From contig OX377202.1 in assembly GCA_947396885.1 (NCBI GenBank), positions 67,738,643 through 67,802,642 of the forward strand: DNA of 64,000 nt. Reading direction: 5' to 3'. How positions within the stretch are numbered: position 1 is the first letter of the stretch; each line of letters opens with the position of its first letter. The translations under genes and the position numbers were made by a program. The notes beneath the pieces were generated by a model. The model searched no databases. It was given only the letters and a program-made list of their open reading frames with translations, and had not been told where the DNA came from. This DNA is from Heligmosomoides polygyrus polygyrus. Its lineage: Eukaryota > Nematoda > Chromadorea > Rhabditida > Heligmosomidae. Shown piece after piece: positions 31,626-43,127 of the stretch.

Positions 31626-32724
31626 CTCTGTGGAGTGCTCCCTACTTTGCAACTGAAGAATACATTTTGGCTACAGTAAGGTACCTTCTTCGCTTCCTAA
31701 CGCCGCTTTCAACCTGTTGTCAGATGTAAAGAAGCTAGTTTTGTCGTGTAGGGTGATGTCGAGCATCCATTAAATCATGCCTGTCGCGCTGAGAAAGCTC
31801 TCGTTAGATGCTACCCCCATATGACCTCTTTGGAATGTTCTTTATCAGTTTTGGAAGTGTTGCTCGCTGTCACCATATTTGTGAACACGATCGACAAGCA
31901 TTGACTTGACCCATCATCAAGACACGTTCATCGTTCTTCGGATTTCTTTACAGACTGCTTTTTATTCTACGCAGCTTCCACTATTTCAGCTCACTGTTAC
32001 CAAGTATAGCATACTTTATCCACCTCATGGTATTTATCTAGCTGTGTATTTTTTCCTGACTATTCTTCTATACACTTACAGTAGACGGGTCGGGCATTGC
32101 AGCTATGACCACTTGCACTCACTCCCTCAACTCTGGAGATCGAAAAAGGTTTTCTCCGTCCCAAATAGGTTATCTGGGATGCAGATCACCAATCTGGCAA
32201 CTATTTCCGTTGAAAAGATGGGTGACAGAAGGTTACGGTGGGTATGTGTAAGTAACGGGTTATATGCAGAATAACCGGCACTGCTGCCTTTCACGACTCC
32301 AAAGGTCGAGGAGACGTCGAGGGAAAAAATTTCGCCAAAATATCGCCCGTTTGGGGTTCTGACCACAGATATGATACCTTCTTTTAAGATTTCGATATAT
32401 TACGACAGGTTACGGTAAATATGGGTGCGTAAAGCTATCCACATTAGCAGGATTGCTTCCTTCACCAATGTGGTCAAAGTTGTTTTCCAACCTTCGCCTT
32501 CAACCTTCGATGGAAAGTAGTTCAAAAAAGTGATAATTTAGGAAAAGAGTGACAGATTCGTGGTCAGCAGCTTAAATAATTCCCATAGGCGAAGTCTGGG
32601 GAAAATCGGTGATCATGACTTCGCCACCCTAATTCACCTCTAGCCAATAATACGATAATCTGCCGAAGCCAAATGTACTCTTTATTAGCCAAGAATGGAG
32701 CACTCCACAGAGCAAGTCGCACGG

Positions 32725-32795
32725 ACACCCCCGGAATCGAACCTTCGACCCCCACCCACAAGTCCGGCTCGCTATTCACTCGGCCATCCCGTCGC
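32725..32795 (-). promoter_or_regulatory. tRNA-like pol III boxes in the right inverted repeat
   Basis: The mirror copy has the B-box at 32733-32743 intact and the A-box at 32776-32786 with one change (TGGCCGAGTGA). It points toward the interior from the other end. Confidence 0.55.
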
Positions 32796-33118
32796 TGCCG
32801 CAATCGATGCGAATGAATCACTTGAATGCAAACTGCATCTTCATCTAGGAAACGTCGTTAATTATCATTTTATTATAATCTAACTTTAATTTGAGCTCCT
32901 AACCTTTTGTAGGTCAAGTTCTGAGCACGTCAGGGCCATTCCAGGTGTGACTTTTGCTTATCAGCCCGCCCAGAAGTGATTCAGTTTTTTGCCATTTTTG
33001 GACCACCCAGGGTCATTTAGCAAAAACGAAACATAGTTCTGTGATCCTTGTCCGATGCCCTACAAGACCATATAGGTCTCATTCAGAATCTCCGGACCGA
33101 CTTCAGTGACCCCCCTCG

Positions 33119-34400
33119 TAGGTTATGGTCCGTGGCAAGCCTATCCTACTCTTGACTGGCCTATTCAACTTGGCTTTTCATAAGGACTAAACTTGATCTC
33201 AGGATGCTCTGAATGCACCTACACAGAATAAGGCTTGCGTGCGGATGAGTGTGACAAGGCATGAAAGATATAAGTCTGGAATCATTTACTTCACATAAGA
33301 ACTTACGTTAGACATTAGATATGTCAAACTCATATCAAATAAAAGTCTTATTAATGTTTGACTAGCAGTGCATAGAAACAAGAACAAATGTCAATCACAA
33401 GAAAAAAACAAAAAATGACTAACAATCATGCAATAGATGTGTCCATGCAGTAAATCCCTTGAGGTCAAGGAGAACACACAGAACACTCAGAAGATGAATT
33501 TTGTAATGACCGCGGAATAGCACTGTTACTCGCTCAGGATCCGCGATAAGACAACTTCAAAACCACACACAATAGCGCTCGAAAGAGAACATTGTAGCCG
33601 GCCAATACGCGAAATTACAATGGTCTAGACTTTGGCGTAGAAAACGTCATCTCATAGATTCCATCGTAATTTTATCGTCTGGTATATATTTCAGTTGATC
33701 AAATCTCCACTTACAAGAAAGGTCATAGGAGGAAATTGCAAATCTCTTCAAATATCTAAAAACTTCATGTCATAAAAATAACTGTAAACTATTCCACATC
33801 TCTCTATATAATACACATCAACTCACCAATTCCATTACCAGCGTTCAGAGGGCAGCCGTACTTAAATGTCTTGATGTAGTCTAGGATTCAATGAGAAATT
33901 CTCCGTCGTGAATTCGTGTTTTCATCACCTGAGAAGAACAATAAAATTATCACGATCTTCATGGAACGACCCTGAGTGATCCAAGAGAATAGAGCGGAAC
34001 CAATATAGTTTATGGTTTCAACACCACAACATTGCATTTCCAGCTTTCAACTAGAAACTACTGTAGCTCTCACAATTGGATATCTTGATTCACGTATGTA
34101 GGTGTAGTATGAAAAACTGCAAAAGGAAACTTGTACGGACTGAAAAATTAAGCCTTGTTCTAAAAAAGCATTTTCAAAAGCTAGAACATTATCTGATCTC
34201 TTATCAACCACTTGAGAACAGCATCTACCGTGAATTAAAAAAAAATCGAAATCTCCGTTTTATCTGCTAGGCGAGCAATCCTTCATCGTTCACAATTCTT
34301 TGTGAAAGAGCTCACTATCTTCGAAAGTTGGTGGTTTCTTCACGTTATAGCACCGATGCATTACAAAGAAGTTAATCACCTTCTTCATTAAATTAGGTCT
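33119..34400. other. Shared segment, no gene recognised
   Basis: This is AT-rich sequence duplicated at about 57295-58610. A frame at 34076-34270 (+) corresponds to 58286-58600 (+) but differs in reading length, and it lies downstream of the MULE relic on the other strand. No domain is visible. Confidence 0.4.
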
Positions 34401-34408
34401 TAATGTAC

Positions 34409-35560
34409 CTGATAAAGTGGGACGCACGAGCTATCCGGCTTTGCGCCAGTCCTTGCCATTTCGCTACGAGGAATAAGCGCCTCCGTTTGCGATGCTTCCA
34501 GAGTTTTAGCTACCACTTATAGCTGATTCACAACGTTTTCCAGCTTTGCTTCTGCTTCTGAACTGTCAGATTTGGGAAACGAAGCTGCTCTAGCTTCTAT
34601 GATGGCAGTCATCTGAAAACCATAAGTGTTTGTGACAACTTTCTTACCCTATTTTCGAGCTTACCCTTTTTATAGAGTGCAGTTTTTGATATCGTATCTC
34701 CAGTCGTCCATGCGCTCCATTTGTGCACGCCTCGGCATCTTGCAATATGGGCATCTTGGAATCCTGCATTCTGAACATCTTTGAACCTAGCTCTTTAATT
34801 GGTCCGTTCGCCAACTCTTCTGGTTCCGTTCCTCGCACTGTCTTGTATTCCATTACAGCGGCGTGGGCCACAGCTAAACCCGGGACGATCGTCAAGACAA
34901 GCACACATGTAAGAATAAGCACACACATTGCAATTTGGGCAATGCGTATTTCTCTAAGTAGTCATGATTAATGATTCGAATACTTTTGGTGGGTACATCG
35001 CTAACCTGAAGGTTGCTGCTGCAGACTCCTTTCCACGACATGGTGAGAGCTTTGTGCGGCACTACTATAAACTTTCCATTTGTTTGGATACGCTTTCATT
35101 ACCAAGTCACCATTTAAACATCTCTAGGCCTGATCTGTCCCGTTTGCGTTTCCTTGATACGGAACGCACATCGAACAAAACGGCTGCGTTCCTGAAGTAC
35201 ATCTCTAATATGTAATTGTCGTATTTTCGTAGCTTCACTTCGATAATTTCCTTACCTTGGTTTCTACAGCATCAGCCAACTCTTTTACTGCTTCTATCAG
35301 TAAGTCCACAAATCCATCTATTTGTGAATTTCCGTTGCGTTGCAAGAATTCTTCCCTCATTCGTAGATGAAATCGTTCACTTATAATTGTAGTGTCATGG
35401 ACGGCTCCCTCATTGGCGAACGACGCCTCCCAGGTCTTTGTCCGAGCTAATGTACCTACAAATTATATTGTGGCTCGTACACTAATGAAGATAGAAATCC
35501 AACTTAAATAGTTTTTCTCCATGTAATCAACGCGTACGCTGTCGCATTTCACATACTCTT
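34409..35560 (-). pseudogene. MULE transposase relic with SWIM zinc finger, copy 1
   Basis: Read on the minus strand, 35446-35256 is open and gives TWEASFANEGAVHDTTIISE, RFHLRMREEFLQRNGNSQID and GFVDLLIEAVKEL. This resembles the region after the MULE transposase core (ERFH, N.R.D..VDLLI). A probable intron (GTAAGG to TTCAG) and a basic segment follow, then at 34872-34945 CPNCNVCAYSYMCACLDD, a SWIM-type Cys pattern. A further exon with a 52-bp intron (34613-34664) ends at a GT near 34408. Lesions here are a 2-base and a 5-base loss in the second exon and a TAA at 34517-34519. Mutator-like transposases cut and paste DNA with 8-10-bp duplications. The family call rests on motif memory. Confidence 0.6.
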
Positions 35561-35846
35561 CTAATCGCGAAATGTTGAAAAACAGTTTTCAACAACGAGC
35601 AGAACTAGGCGAAAAATCGAATACACACTAGTACTCGGTACGGTAATCACAAAACCAAGGAGACGAAGGAGCAAAAAAAAGATTAAATCATTCGCGAAAT
35701 TCCAAAAAGCAGCCGCACGCTCCAGTATCCCGCCAAGGTGCACATCAACCCGCAGTTCAAACGGCAGTAGGCGATTAGTTATGTACAACATCCTATGACA
35801 GATGTGTGGGTAATAACGAGTACCAAACGTAGTAGACGTAGTAAAT

Positions 35847-36018
35847 AACAAAAATGTGTAACCTGATGTTGCAAGATTCCTTGTTGCGATTAAAGCTCTC
35901 TCGCGAAGCTGGACTTGAACCCGTACTCCCTGCATTGCCGGCAGGAAATGAGCCCACTCGACTAACAACGCTGGTAAACTGCGCGCCACATCCGAGATCT
36001 CTTCTTGCAAAAGGCTTA
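35847..36018 (-). mobile_element. tRNA-derived SINE-like repeat (family T), copy 2
   Basis: The A-box TAGTCGAGTGG is at 35954-35964 and a B-box variant GGTTCAAGTCC at 35911-35921. The tail matches copy 1 (TTGCAACATCAGGTTACACA on the minus strand). A 149-codon frame overlapping it on the same strand is incidental. Confidence 0.7.
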
Positions 36019-36019
36019 T

Positions 36020-37180
36020 CAGCCCTCTCCCATCATTTGGGAGTGTTGAGTGCGATCAAATACCACTGTTAATACCAAGTCCGTGTGGCACGAGAGTTCT
36101 GATCACAACAATACATCCTCGAAGACCTCTATACAGCTGTTCTAAGCTCTAACAAATGTGTACGGCACTGTTTTGAATAATTTGAGTGTCACCCGTATCT
36201 CCTCTCTTTCCGGATAGAGGAAATCTAGCAAGACGGTAGCAGCGAACGACTACCTGTCTAGTCTTCCACCGTGCTCTTTCAATTATTGCTGACTATGAAC
36301 AATCTTATGAGCCGCGCACGCGTGATAAACCTTGATATGCATTCAATACATTGTTGCACTAGTATCAGGAAGGCAACATAATGGTGGGTCTGATCACAAA
36401 CGCAGTCAGCATACATACATAGATCGTACATCCATAAATATACATATGAGCACAGTTCGTCAAAGCCCGCCTTCAATTTCCGCGTGGGAATGGAATTACG
36501 CCCTGTAGGCGTTATAACGGTAGTGATTTGAACGCAGAGTTTCTCTCAGAACGTGGTTATAATTAGAGTGTCGTTGTATCCAGCGCCTCTTACCCGGAGT
36601 TGGTTTGTATTGGACTAGAGGTAAACTGGCCGGTTCCCGAGAAAATCTTCGTCATATCGAGAGTCTCGTTTTATCCTGAGGCGTTATGACGGGATGAACT
36701 GTATTAATTCAACTTCTAAAGACAATCCTCCAGTCTACCCTCGAGGTCATCCCAATTTCCTGAAGACATTAAAAACAAGACAATTTTCAGCAAGCATCAA
36801 GATAATTTTATACCCGTTCTGCACCATTCACCCTTACCAAAAAAACGTTTCCATCACACATCTTTATGAACATTTGAACATCCGTAAGCAGCATTCCTAC
36901 AAGAGTACAGCTGGCTGAGTCATAAACTTCATATGTAATGCGTAGCACTCCTGCTCATTTGACAGCTGCAGACGATCGTTTTGTTACCTCCTTAAGGGAA
37001 TTCCTAGTAGGAGGGAATTCCTTCTGTCACAGCATTCCTAGCTCTTCTGCACTCGACATCACCGCGACGAAAATGAATTTATCCACAAGAAAATCCAAAA
37101 CCTACCAAAGCAGGCGGAATTCTCAAAAACTGACGTCGGACTGGACCTGCGCACCAAATAACCCCCAGACGATTTTGGAC
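36020..37180. other. Shared segment, no gene recognised
   Basis: It matches about 60235-61309. Copy 1 contains a 12-bp local duplication (GGGAATTCCTAGTA followed by GGAGGGAATTCC) absent from copy 2. No coding frame stands out. Confidence 0.4.
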
Positions 37181-37448
37181 GAGGAAATTTGGTCATTTTC
37201 GAAGAAATCGATTTTCAATGACGTCATTATCCGCGCAGGCTCGGCCAAGGGCGCCCACGTCCTCGATAGGAAATTGCCAAAAAAAAAAGGTTTTCTGAAA
37301 TTGGTCGACAGTGACACGATTCCATAGAACATTCCGAGCTGCACAGCATGGTGCCATCTCGATTGTCAAAAACTCAAATGTGGGCGAGTAAGAGGGGAAG
37401 AAACTTCATCGCTGCCCTCCGCCATTCGAAAATGGCAGATTTGACTAA

Positions 37449-38859
37449 CCAGGGAATGCCGTCAGCTTCCCATGGAACTTCGGATTGTGACCTATGTCGC
37501 GTGAAAGAGCTTGAGAGGCTAATCACAGATATGCAGACCAAATTTGCTAAATGGATCTCTTGAGCGAGTTGTGACCGGCGGAAGCCACGATGTCTTCCAT
37601 ATGTTAGGCGCGTTCAATCAGCGTTGGACGCAGTATTGCGTAATCAGCGGTTCGGTTGGCAGTGCTGACAGCAGCGGCGGCGGCGAAGCGGTAGAGTGCT
37701 CGCTTCAAAGGTTTGGGTTCATTAGTTCGGTTTCCGTGCCCGACGGTTTTTTTTTGCATTTTGTGACCTGTGTTCGACGAGGACCTACAATCTCATTTTT
37801 AGCATATGTTTGGGCGCTATGGAAGTTGGGGGGGTCACCATAGCATGCCGCAGCAGGGAGGTGAGCCACACCCTCGAGTCCCTTCCCCCGCCTACACCTG
37901 TGTTCTCCCGTGCTGACTCGAAAGAGGGAGCGCAGATTTAGACGGGGGAAGCGACTCCAGGGTGTGGCTCACCTCCCCGCTGCGGCATGCTACGGTAGCC
38001 GCCCCCCCCCCAACTTCCATAGCGCCCAAACATATGCTAAAAATGAGATTATAGGTCCTCGTCGAACACAGTCACAAAATGCAAAAAAGCCGTCGGGCAC
38101 GGATACCGAACCAATGAACCCAATCCTTTGGAGATCACTCTACCACTGCTCCGTCGCCGCTGCTGTCAGCAGTTCCAACCGAGCCGCAGATTACGCGATA
38201 CTGTGCCCAACGCGGATTGAACGCGCCTAACATATGGAAGACATCGTGGCTTCCGCCGGTCACAACTCGCTCAGGAGATCCATTTAGCAAATTTGATCTG
38301 CATAAAAACTGTGATTAGGCTCTCGAGCTCTTTCACGCGATATAGGTCTTACCAGGAAACTATCTCAACGATAGGTCGGAACGGCGCAAGTGTTGTATAT
38401 GGGCAGAATCGCCTCTCTCTCTGGGAAACAAGAAAATGCAAATACCTCGACCACAATACTACTCTGCGCAGAGTTAGGGACGACAGAAGTTGGGCAGTTG
38501 GCGGTGTTAGCCCTATGCCTGCACGCGGAGGGCGAGCTCAAGTTGGTTGGAAACGGCGATTATGGGGATTACGCCGCCCCTCTACACACTGCGCCACCAT
38601 CGCTCGTTCGTCATCGCTGTTTCCTGCCAACTTGAGCCCGCCCTTCGCCTTCAGGCATAGTTCTAACGCCGCCAACGGCCCAACTTCCGTTGTCCCTAAC
38701 TCCGTGCACAGTTGTTTTGGGGTCGAGAAATTTGCGTTTTGTTGTTTCCTATAGAGAGGCGATTCTACACATATACAACACTTAGGCCGTTCCGATCTAC
38801 CGTTGAGATAGCTTTCTGGTTAATCCGAAGTTTCATTGGAAGCTGACGGCATTCCCTCG
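37449..38859. mobile_element. Palindromic MITE, family 2, split by another MITE
   Basis: The ends CCAGGGAATGCCGTCAGC and GCTGACGGCATTCCCTCG are flanked by direct TAA (37446-37448 and 38860-38862). Arms of about 440 bp (37449-37890 and 37943-38348 plus 38823-38859) mirror each other around a 50-bp spacer. The partner element at 63.7 kb shows the empty site (GACTAATGCACATTAGG). Frames on either strand are mirror artefacts. Relatives of the arms occur at 48332-48640 and 50190-50460. Confidence 0.85.
38352..38819. mobile_element. Palindromic MITE, family 3, nested (468 bp)
   Basis: The ends CCAGGAAACTATCTCAACG and CGTTGAGATAGCTTTCTGG are flanked by direct TTA (38349-38351 and 38820-38822). Arms of about 205 bp contain AAGTGTTGTATATG and GGGCTCAAGTTGG-like words in mirror order. 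It lies inside the right arm of the family-2 MITE and is therefore younger. Confidence 0.85.
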
Positions 38860-39420
38860 TAAGGCACGTTAGGCAGCTGAGATTTCTGGGCATTTTATCG
38901 TAAAGTATCTTAACTGATTCACTTGCATACGCATTCGTATGCCGTCAGCTCATCGCCTCTTCCCATAGTGGTCGACTGAAATTGGAAAAAAATCTTGTCA
39001 CGCAAGGCTATCCTGCATTTTCGCACCGCTATAATTTCGCCTGTTTAGAGGCTAGAACGGTGTGCTTTTGTGGACTATTAAAGCTTTCTACTGTCAATTT
39101 GCGAGCTGTCGCACCCACTCGATTGATAGGCAGGATTCCGATGCATTGTTCACGGTGCACTCCAAAGGCAAGCTGGACAGCCTTGAGCAATTCCTGATTA
39201 AGGCGGTTGGGAATTTCCTATAAAACTCCCCCAAACGCCCGCTCTACAGGTTGTCGCGCCCACTCGATTGATTCTGTCGGGCCTATATGTTCTGTTCAAC
39301 TCTAGAGATTTACGTGCCAAAAGATAGAGCTCAAACTGTTGAGTTCAAGCATATGTCTGCTTTCACAAATACTTGATTTCTAAAGAAGTTATTCGTCGCT
39401 TTGGTACGATCCAAATGATC

Positions 39421-40250
39421 AAAAGACATGTCCGGTACTGTAAAGTGCTGTGATTACTTATTTGCAGTAGGAAGACGTTCATCTATCTGGAACAGTGCTT
39501 CTGTATTGATATTGGATCACATATGCTTAAAGCTGTGCAATTCGAGCAATCCGTTCTCATAGTTGCCTCACAAAGCAAAAAACAGGACGAAAGCCATATG
39601 AAAAAATCAGCAAATCTGCAAGCTCGAAAAGATTCTTGCAGCTCAGGTTCATCGTTTAAGAATAAAGTTGATTAGAAACACAGAAGAACTTGAACACGGC
39701 TGGTTAAACGAAAGAAGCAAACCTGAACAGGAAACTTCTTTGCAAAGATAAACCGAATAAATAGCAAGCATAAATGACTACGGTGAGCGCAGTGATGTGT
39801 GAGTCGATGTGAAAAGGCCTGATCGCACGGATCACAATCATCAGGTCGCAGATAGCAGTGGCTAACTTTTAGAATCGATGAAGAACGTAATCAAACAACT
39901 GTATCCTTACTTATAGTTGCACATATCGTTGTGCTAAAACGCACATAGATCCGAAACGCACATACCGACTAGGTATCACAGCGAGCATCATCCCCGTTCT
40001 CATGACGGTAGTCACTCTGAAATAGGCATTGCAAATGAGGAACGTTTGTACATACTGTGAGAATTGTTGCTCAAGTGATGACACGTCTGGTAGAGGGGAA
40101 GAACGAGAAGACGCTGACCAGTACTCGCATTGCCAGCTGCTCTTTATATGCTTATTGAACGTTCCCGGAATTGGTGCGTCAAAATATGATGAGCAGATTT
40201 AGCGGCGCTCGCATGCGGTCATGAGCAGAGCTCGACGGCTCATCAAATCA
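39421..40250. other. Apparently unique sequence upstream of a candidate gene
   Basis: No transposon end or duplicate elsewhere in the window is visible. A TATA-like TTTATATGC lies at about 40143, 110 bp before the candidate start. Nothing else is supportable. Confidence 0.4.
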
Positions 40251-40254
40251 TGTG

Positions 40255-41557
40255 ATGAATGGTAATGAAACCGCGTTCACTGATACCGTCATGAAAAATA
40301 AAAAATTTCAGAAACGCTTAACTTCTGGATCAGGTCCATCAGCTGGTGCAAGACGAATTCGTAAGAAGACTAAGAAGAAGCACAGGCGTCGAACGCAGTC
40401 ACCTAAGCAGAAATCTAAAAAGTCTAAAAAATTTAGATCATCGAAACAAAAACGTGGAGCAGGAAGGTCGAGAAAACGTCGGGCTAGGGTATGGTTTTAT
40501 TTCAATGTGGTTTTTAGAAATGGTGCATATTTCTATTCGTAAAATGACGGGGTATCAACTTCTTGTGTATTCCATCACACTTTGCTTGACCTACTGTTTC
40601 CACGCGACCTAGTTTTGCGGACTTGAAGAGCCAATATTAAGGAAGAACAAAAAAGTCGGCGATGGCGTCATTCGGATATCTGCTAGTGAGGAAGTGTAGC
40701 TAGTACTTCTTGCATGGTTTCAGCATAAGCAGAATAATGATGTGCACACAGTAGGAGTTGGATTTTGACTCTGCCCGTGAGACACCTGTCGCACAATGAT
40801 GCTCCAGTTCACAATGTCCCATCGTTGCGGTTCTTTAGTCATACTCACCACTCCCTTGACCTGGTTGAGTGTCTTCGTTGTCTTTTTTATTTACGCGTTT
40901 CGAGAGTTAACAAGTTATCGTGGACCTGAAACTTATGAAACGTAGGCCGGGGCAAAACTATGTATTAAGGCCACTTGACATTATCCAGTGCTCAAATCTT
41001 ATTTGTGCTGTAAGGTTGGGAACACGACGGAGATACTACTTAGCCTTCACAGTGGCTATATTTAATTAAGCCACTTTAGGCCACCTTTTTGGAAAAATGA
41101 GGAGGTGGCTCTATATTTTTGTGCACCGGCGTGTGGCGCGCGCTACGTGTGCTGTGTTTGCAGAAGCGCCCAGTGGACAATGTTAACGCCATATTCGATT
41201 CTCGCACACATTCTACAGTAAGTTTTAAAAAGTTAATGTTTCGTTAAAATTTCTGTCATTCATCTCTTTATCTCTTTCATTGGTGCACTTTGCTTCATAT
41301 TTCAGCCTCGAGGAACTCCAAAACAGAGAACGAATATGGGAATAGTAAGCCACTAAGATGTCGCAATATCGCGGCGAACTTTATTAGTGCATATTTCAAA
41401 TATCACTTGAGCCGTCCAAACTCGTTCCTTTTCCCTTGAATACTAAGTCTAATTTACAGAAACGGAACACCTCAAAGCCGAAGACTAAAACAGAGGCGGT
41501 ATGTACTAACGCTCAATTTCGAATTTTTAGTTGCAGCTAATTCTCACTGTATCTTAG
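40255..41557 (+). CDS. Candidate host gene: Lys/Arg-rich protein, four exons
   Basis: Exon 1 (40255-40488) starts MNGNETAFTDTV and becomes very basic (RRIRKKTKKKHRRRTQSPKQ, KSKKSKKFRSSKQKRG, RSRKRRAR), ending at AGG|GTATGG. Exon 2 (41306-41344, after TATTTCAG) reads PRGTPKQRTNMGI and ends at |GTAAGC. Exon 3 (41460-41498, after TTTACAG) reads KRNTSKPKTKTEA and ends at |GTATGT. Exon 4 (from 41531) reads LQLILTVS and stops at 41555-41557. Both middle exons are 39 nt and all joins are phase 0. The product is about 112 residues with no recognised domain. Nuclear, nucleolar or RNA-binding use is a guess from composition. The start codon and a 32-38-bp last intron are the weak points. Confidence 0.45.
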
Positions 41558-41599
41558 ACGCTTCTCTCCACAACTAAACAGGCAGTCTTATTAATAGTG

Positions 41600-41990
41600 A
41601 GCAGCTAGAGGGAAATGTCACACTTTGTCACTCTGAAGTTAGCCATTCTGACTCTATACGCATTCTAACTCACAGATGGAAGAACTTTGCAATTAGAACT
41701 ATCTTTCTATTCTGCTGTGTGCCACCGTAAGAGTTCCTGCTGAGAAAATGTTTTTCCATTTTTATGACTTCGAAGAATTGTGGCAGAAAATACACATACA
41801 TGTGATGTCCAATACAACCTTAATTCGTGTACAATCAGCGCTTTGCGGTAGATTTTTCAGCCGCAAATCTTTTCAACCTCATAACTTTGTTCAAATTTAT
41901 TTAAGCAAAATGTTTAAAAAATGTTGCACCGAAAAATTTTATTTCCTACTGCGAATCGACTTAGGCACTAGAAACTCATTTTTTTTAAGA
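41600..41990. other. AT-rich sequence, no gene supported
   Basis: A 96-codon frame at 41748-42038 (+) is Phe/Lys-rich, as expected from AT-rich DNA, and runs into the inverted-repeat element. I do not call it a gene. Confidence 0.4.
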
Positions 41991-42939
41991 ACTAACCTAG
42001 TCACAAAGCATATTTCCGTGAAACAGTTATTTCCCTAATTCTTTCACGACCCATCCAAAACAGCCTATGGTTTCTCTTACGGCACTTCACTAGCACTTTT
42101 TCCAAAAAACTTAAGAATTTTTTTGTGTATTTGCCACAGTCGTCTTCAGTGCATTGCTAGAATCTTTTTGATGGTAAACACTTCCAAATTTAGTAAAACA
42201 CGGCACATTTCCTTCTTTTGCTGAAATCATGACTTGCTCAACTTTGGGCCCTCATCTTCTCTTAAGAAACTTACCTAAGTGGAGGATAATTGACTGATTA
42301 TCGAAAACTGGGGAATCCCTTCTGTACGGTACTATGTTTGTTGCCGAAACTCAAATAGATATCTGGGCAAATCAGTCGTCTGCTCGTCGTTTACCATGAC
42401 GTTGTCCCCATGACACGATTTCCTTCCGTGTTCAAAGTGAATTAACCTCATAGCACAAGCCGCTAAGCAGCTTTCTTGTGGGCATGGCACCATTCCATAT
42501 TTGATCGGCTGTATAAAATGAGTGCCCTTGAAGCTCTTTTATGAAGCGTCTAATTTCGAAAATATGGAATTCTTTCGTTTTCCGTGGATACTGCTTTGGG
42601 GTCTTCCGCTTGTGAATTCCTTAAGACACTGCTGCTTATCTCGACAACAGCTTTGCAGTGATATAAAATTGTACAGATTGAGAGTAGTCGATTTTTTCCA
42701 CCATTCAGGGATCAATTTTCTGGACTGACCCGTGTCTAACCATCACAGCTCAGATCGCTTTTTGGTCGCTTCGCGTCTAGGTGCGAATTCAAACGAAACT
42801 ACATACAGAGAAATTTGAGTGAAAAAAGAATGGTCATGAGGTAATGGATGGCAAACACCTCTTCAAAACCCAATTGTATTACAGTAGATCATAATGATCA
42901 ACGCTAAAATCGATAATTCGCACGGAACTAACAGTTTTA

Positions 42940-43074
42940 GGTCTATGTCATACCACCGCTCACCCCGAGCGAAACCTAATGATAAGCTCCCACATCGATC
43001 GCGCGAAGCGATGAGTCGATATGGGAGCCTATCACTAGGCTTCGCTCGGGGTGAGCGATGGTATGACATAGACC
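42940..43074. mobile_element. Palindromic MITE, family 4 (135 bp, TTA target)
   Basis: GGTCTATGTCATACC and GGTATGACATAGACC are exact inverted ends, flanked by TTA at 42937-42939 and 43075-43077. Almost the whole element is palindromic, so both strands encode the same MSYHRSPRAKP-like peptide; this is not a gene. Confidence 0.85.
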
Positions 43075-43088
43075 TTATATAGTGTTAA

Positions 43089-43127
43089 CAAGTGCTCCGA
43101 CACGCCTAACGGCGTGTCTCGCACTTG
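43089..43127. repeat. Short imperfect hairpin just outside the MITE
   Basis: AAGTGCTCCGACACGCC and GGCGTGTCTCGCACTT pair around TAAC with a two-base bulge, followed by GCGCGCTTCGCGCG. It is compact and GC-rich in AT-rich surroundings. Function unknown. Confidence 0.65.

Larger units (their letters stand above)
31219..33118. mobile_element. 1.9-kb transposon with ~460-bp inverted repeats
   Basis: The ends CGAGGGAGGTCACTGAACTC and CAGTGACCCCCCTCG begin inverted repeats that extend to about 31675 and from about 32655, with scattered mismatches. The duplicate segment lacks it: CCCCACTAAC joins directly to TTATGGTCCG at about 57295, so the empty site is known. Flanks TAA / TAG suggest a 3-bp duplication. 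The roughly 980-bp interior has no transposase, so it is non-autonomous. Each inverted repeat contains tRNA-type A and B boxes. Confidence 0.9.
26427..37081 (+). repeat. Segmental duplication, copy 1
   Basis: From ACCCTTTCTCCGGGTATAAT to GACGAAAATGAATTT this segment matches 53022-61309 in the same order and orientation, with a few differences per 60-base line. Two length differences account for most of the size gap: a 1.9-kb long-inverted-repeat transposon present only here (31219-33118) and about 560 bp (27412-27972) replaced by palindromes in copy 2. It includes an RTE insertion, two tRNA-like repeats and a MULE relic that are all shared, so these predate the duplication. Confidence 0.9.
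37190..39420 (+). mobile_element. Unclassified element, copy 1 (inverted partner at 62.93-64.0 kb)
   Basis: 37190-37440, 38863-38990, 39050-39200 and 39235-39410 match, in inverted order, 63741-64000, 63600-63740, 63360-63470 and 62950-63160. What separates these blocks in copy 1 is the nested MITE pair at 37449-38859. In copy 2 it is the MITE at 63209-63346. A protein-coding stretch is shared near one end (see 62545-63123). No transposase is recognised. Confidence 0.65.

Noticed and set aside
34644..34928. A 94-codon frame starting MCVLILTCVLVLTIVPGLAVAHA that looks like a signal peptide of a secreted protein, conserved at 58853-59137.
   Set aside because: The hydrophobic start is the SWIM-finger DNA (CPNCNVCAYSYMCACLDD) read in another frame, and it lies within the MULE relic.
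35561..36010. A 149-codon minus-strand frame, also present at 59842-60222.
   Set aside because: It runs through the tRNA-derived repeat and the duplicate is truncated; no protein family is visible.
42863..43082. Near-identical small peptides encoded on both strands.
   Set aside because: The DNA is a 135-bp palindromic MITE, so both strands must read alike.
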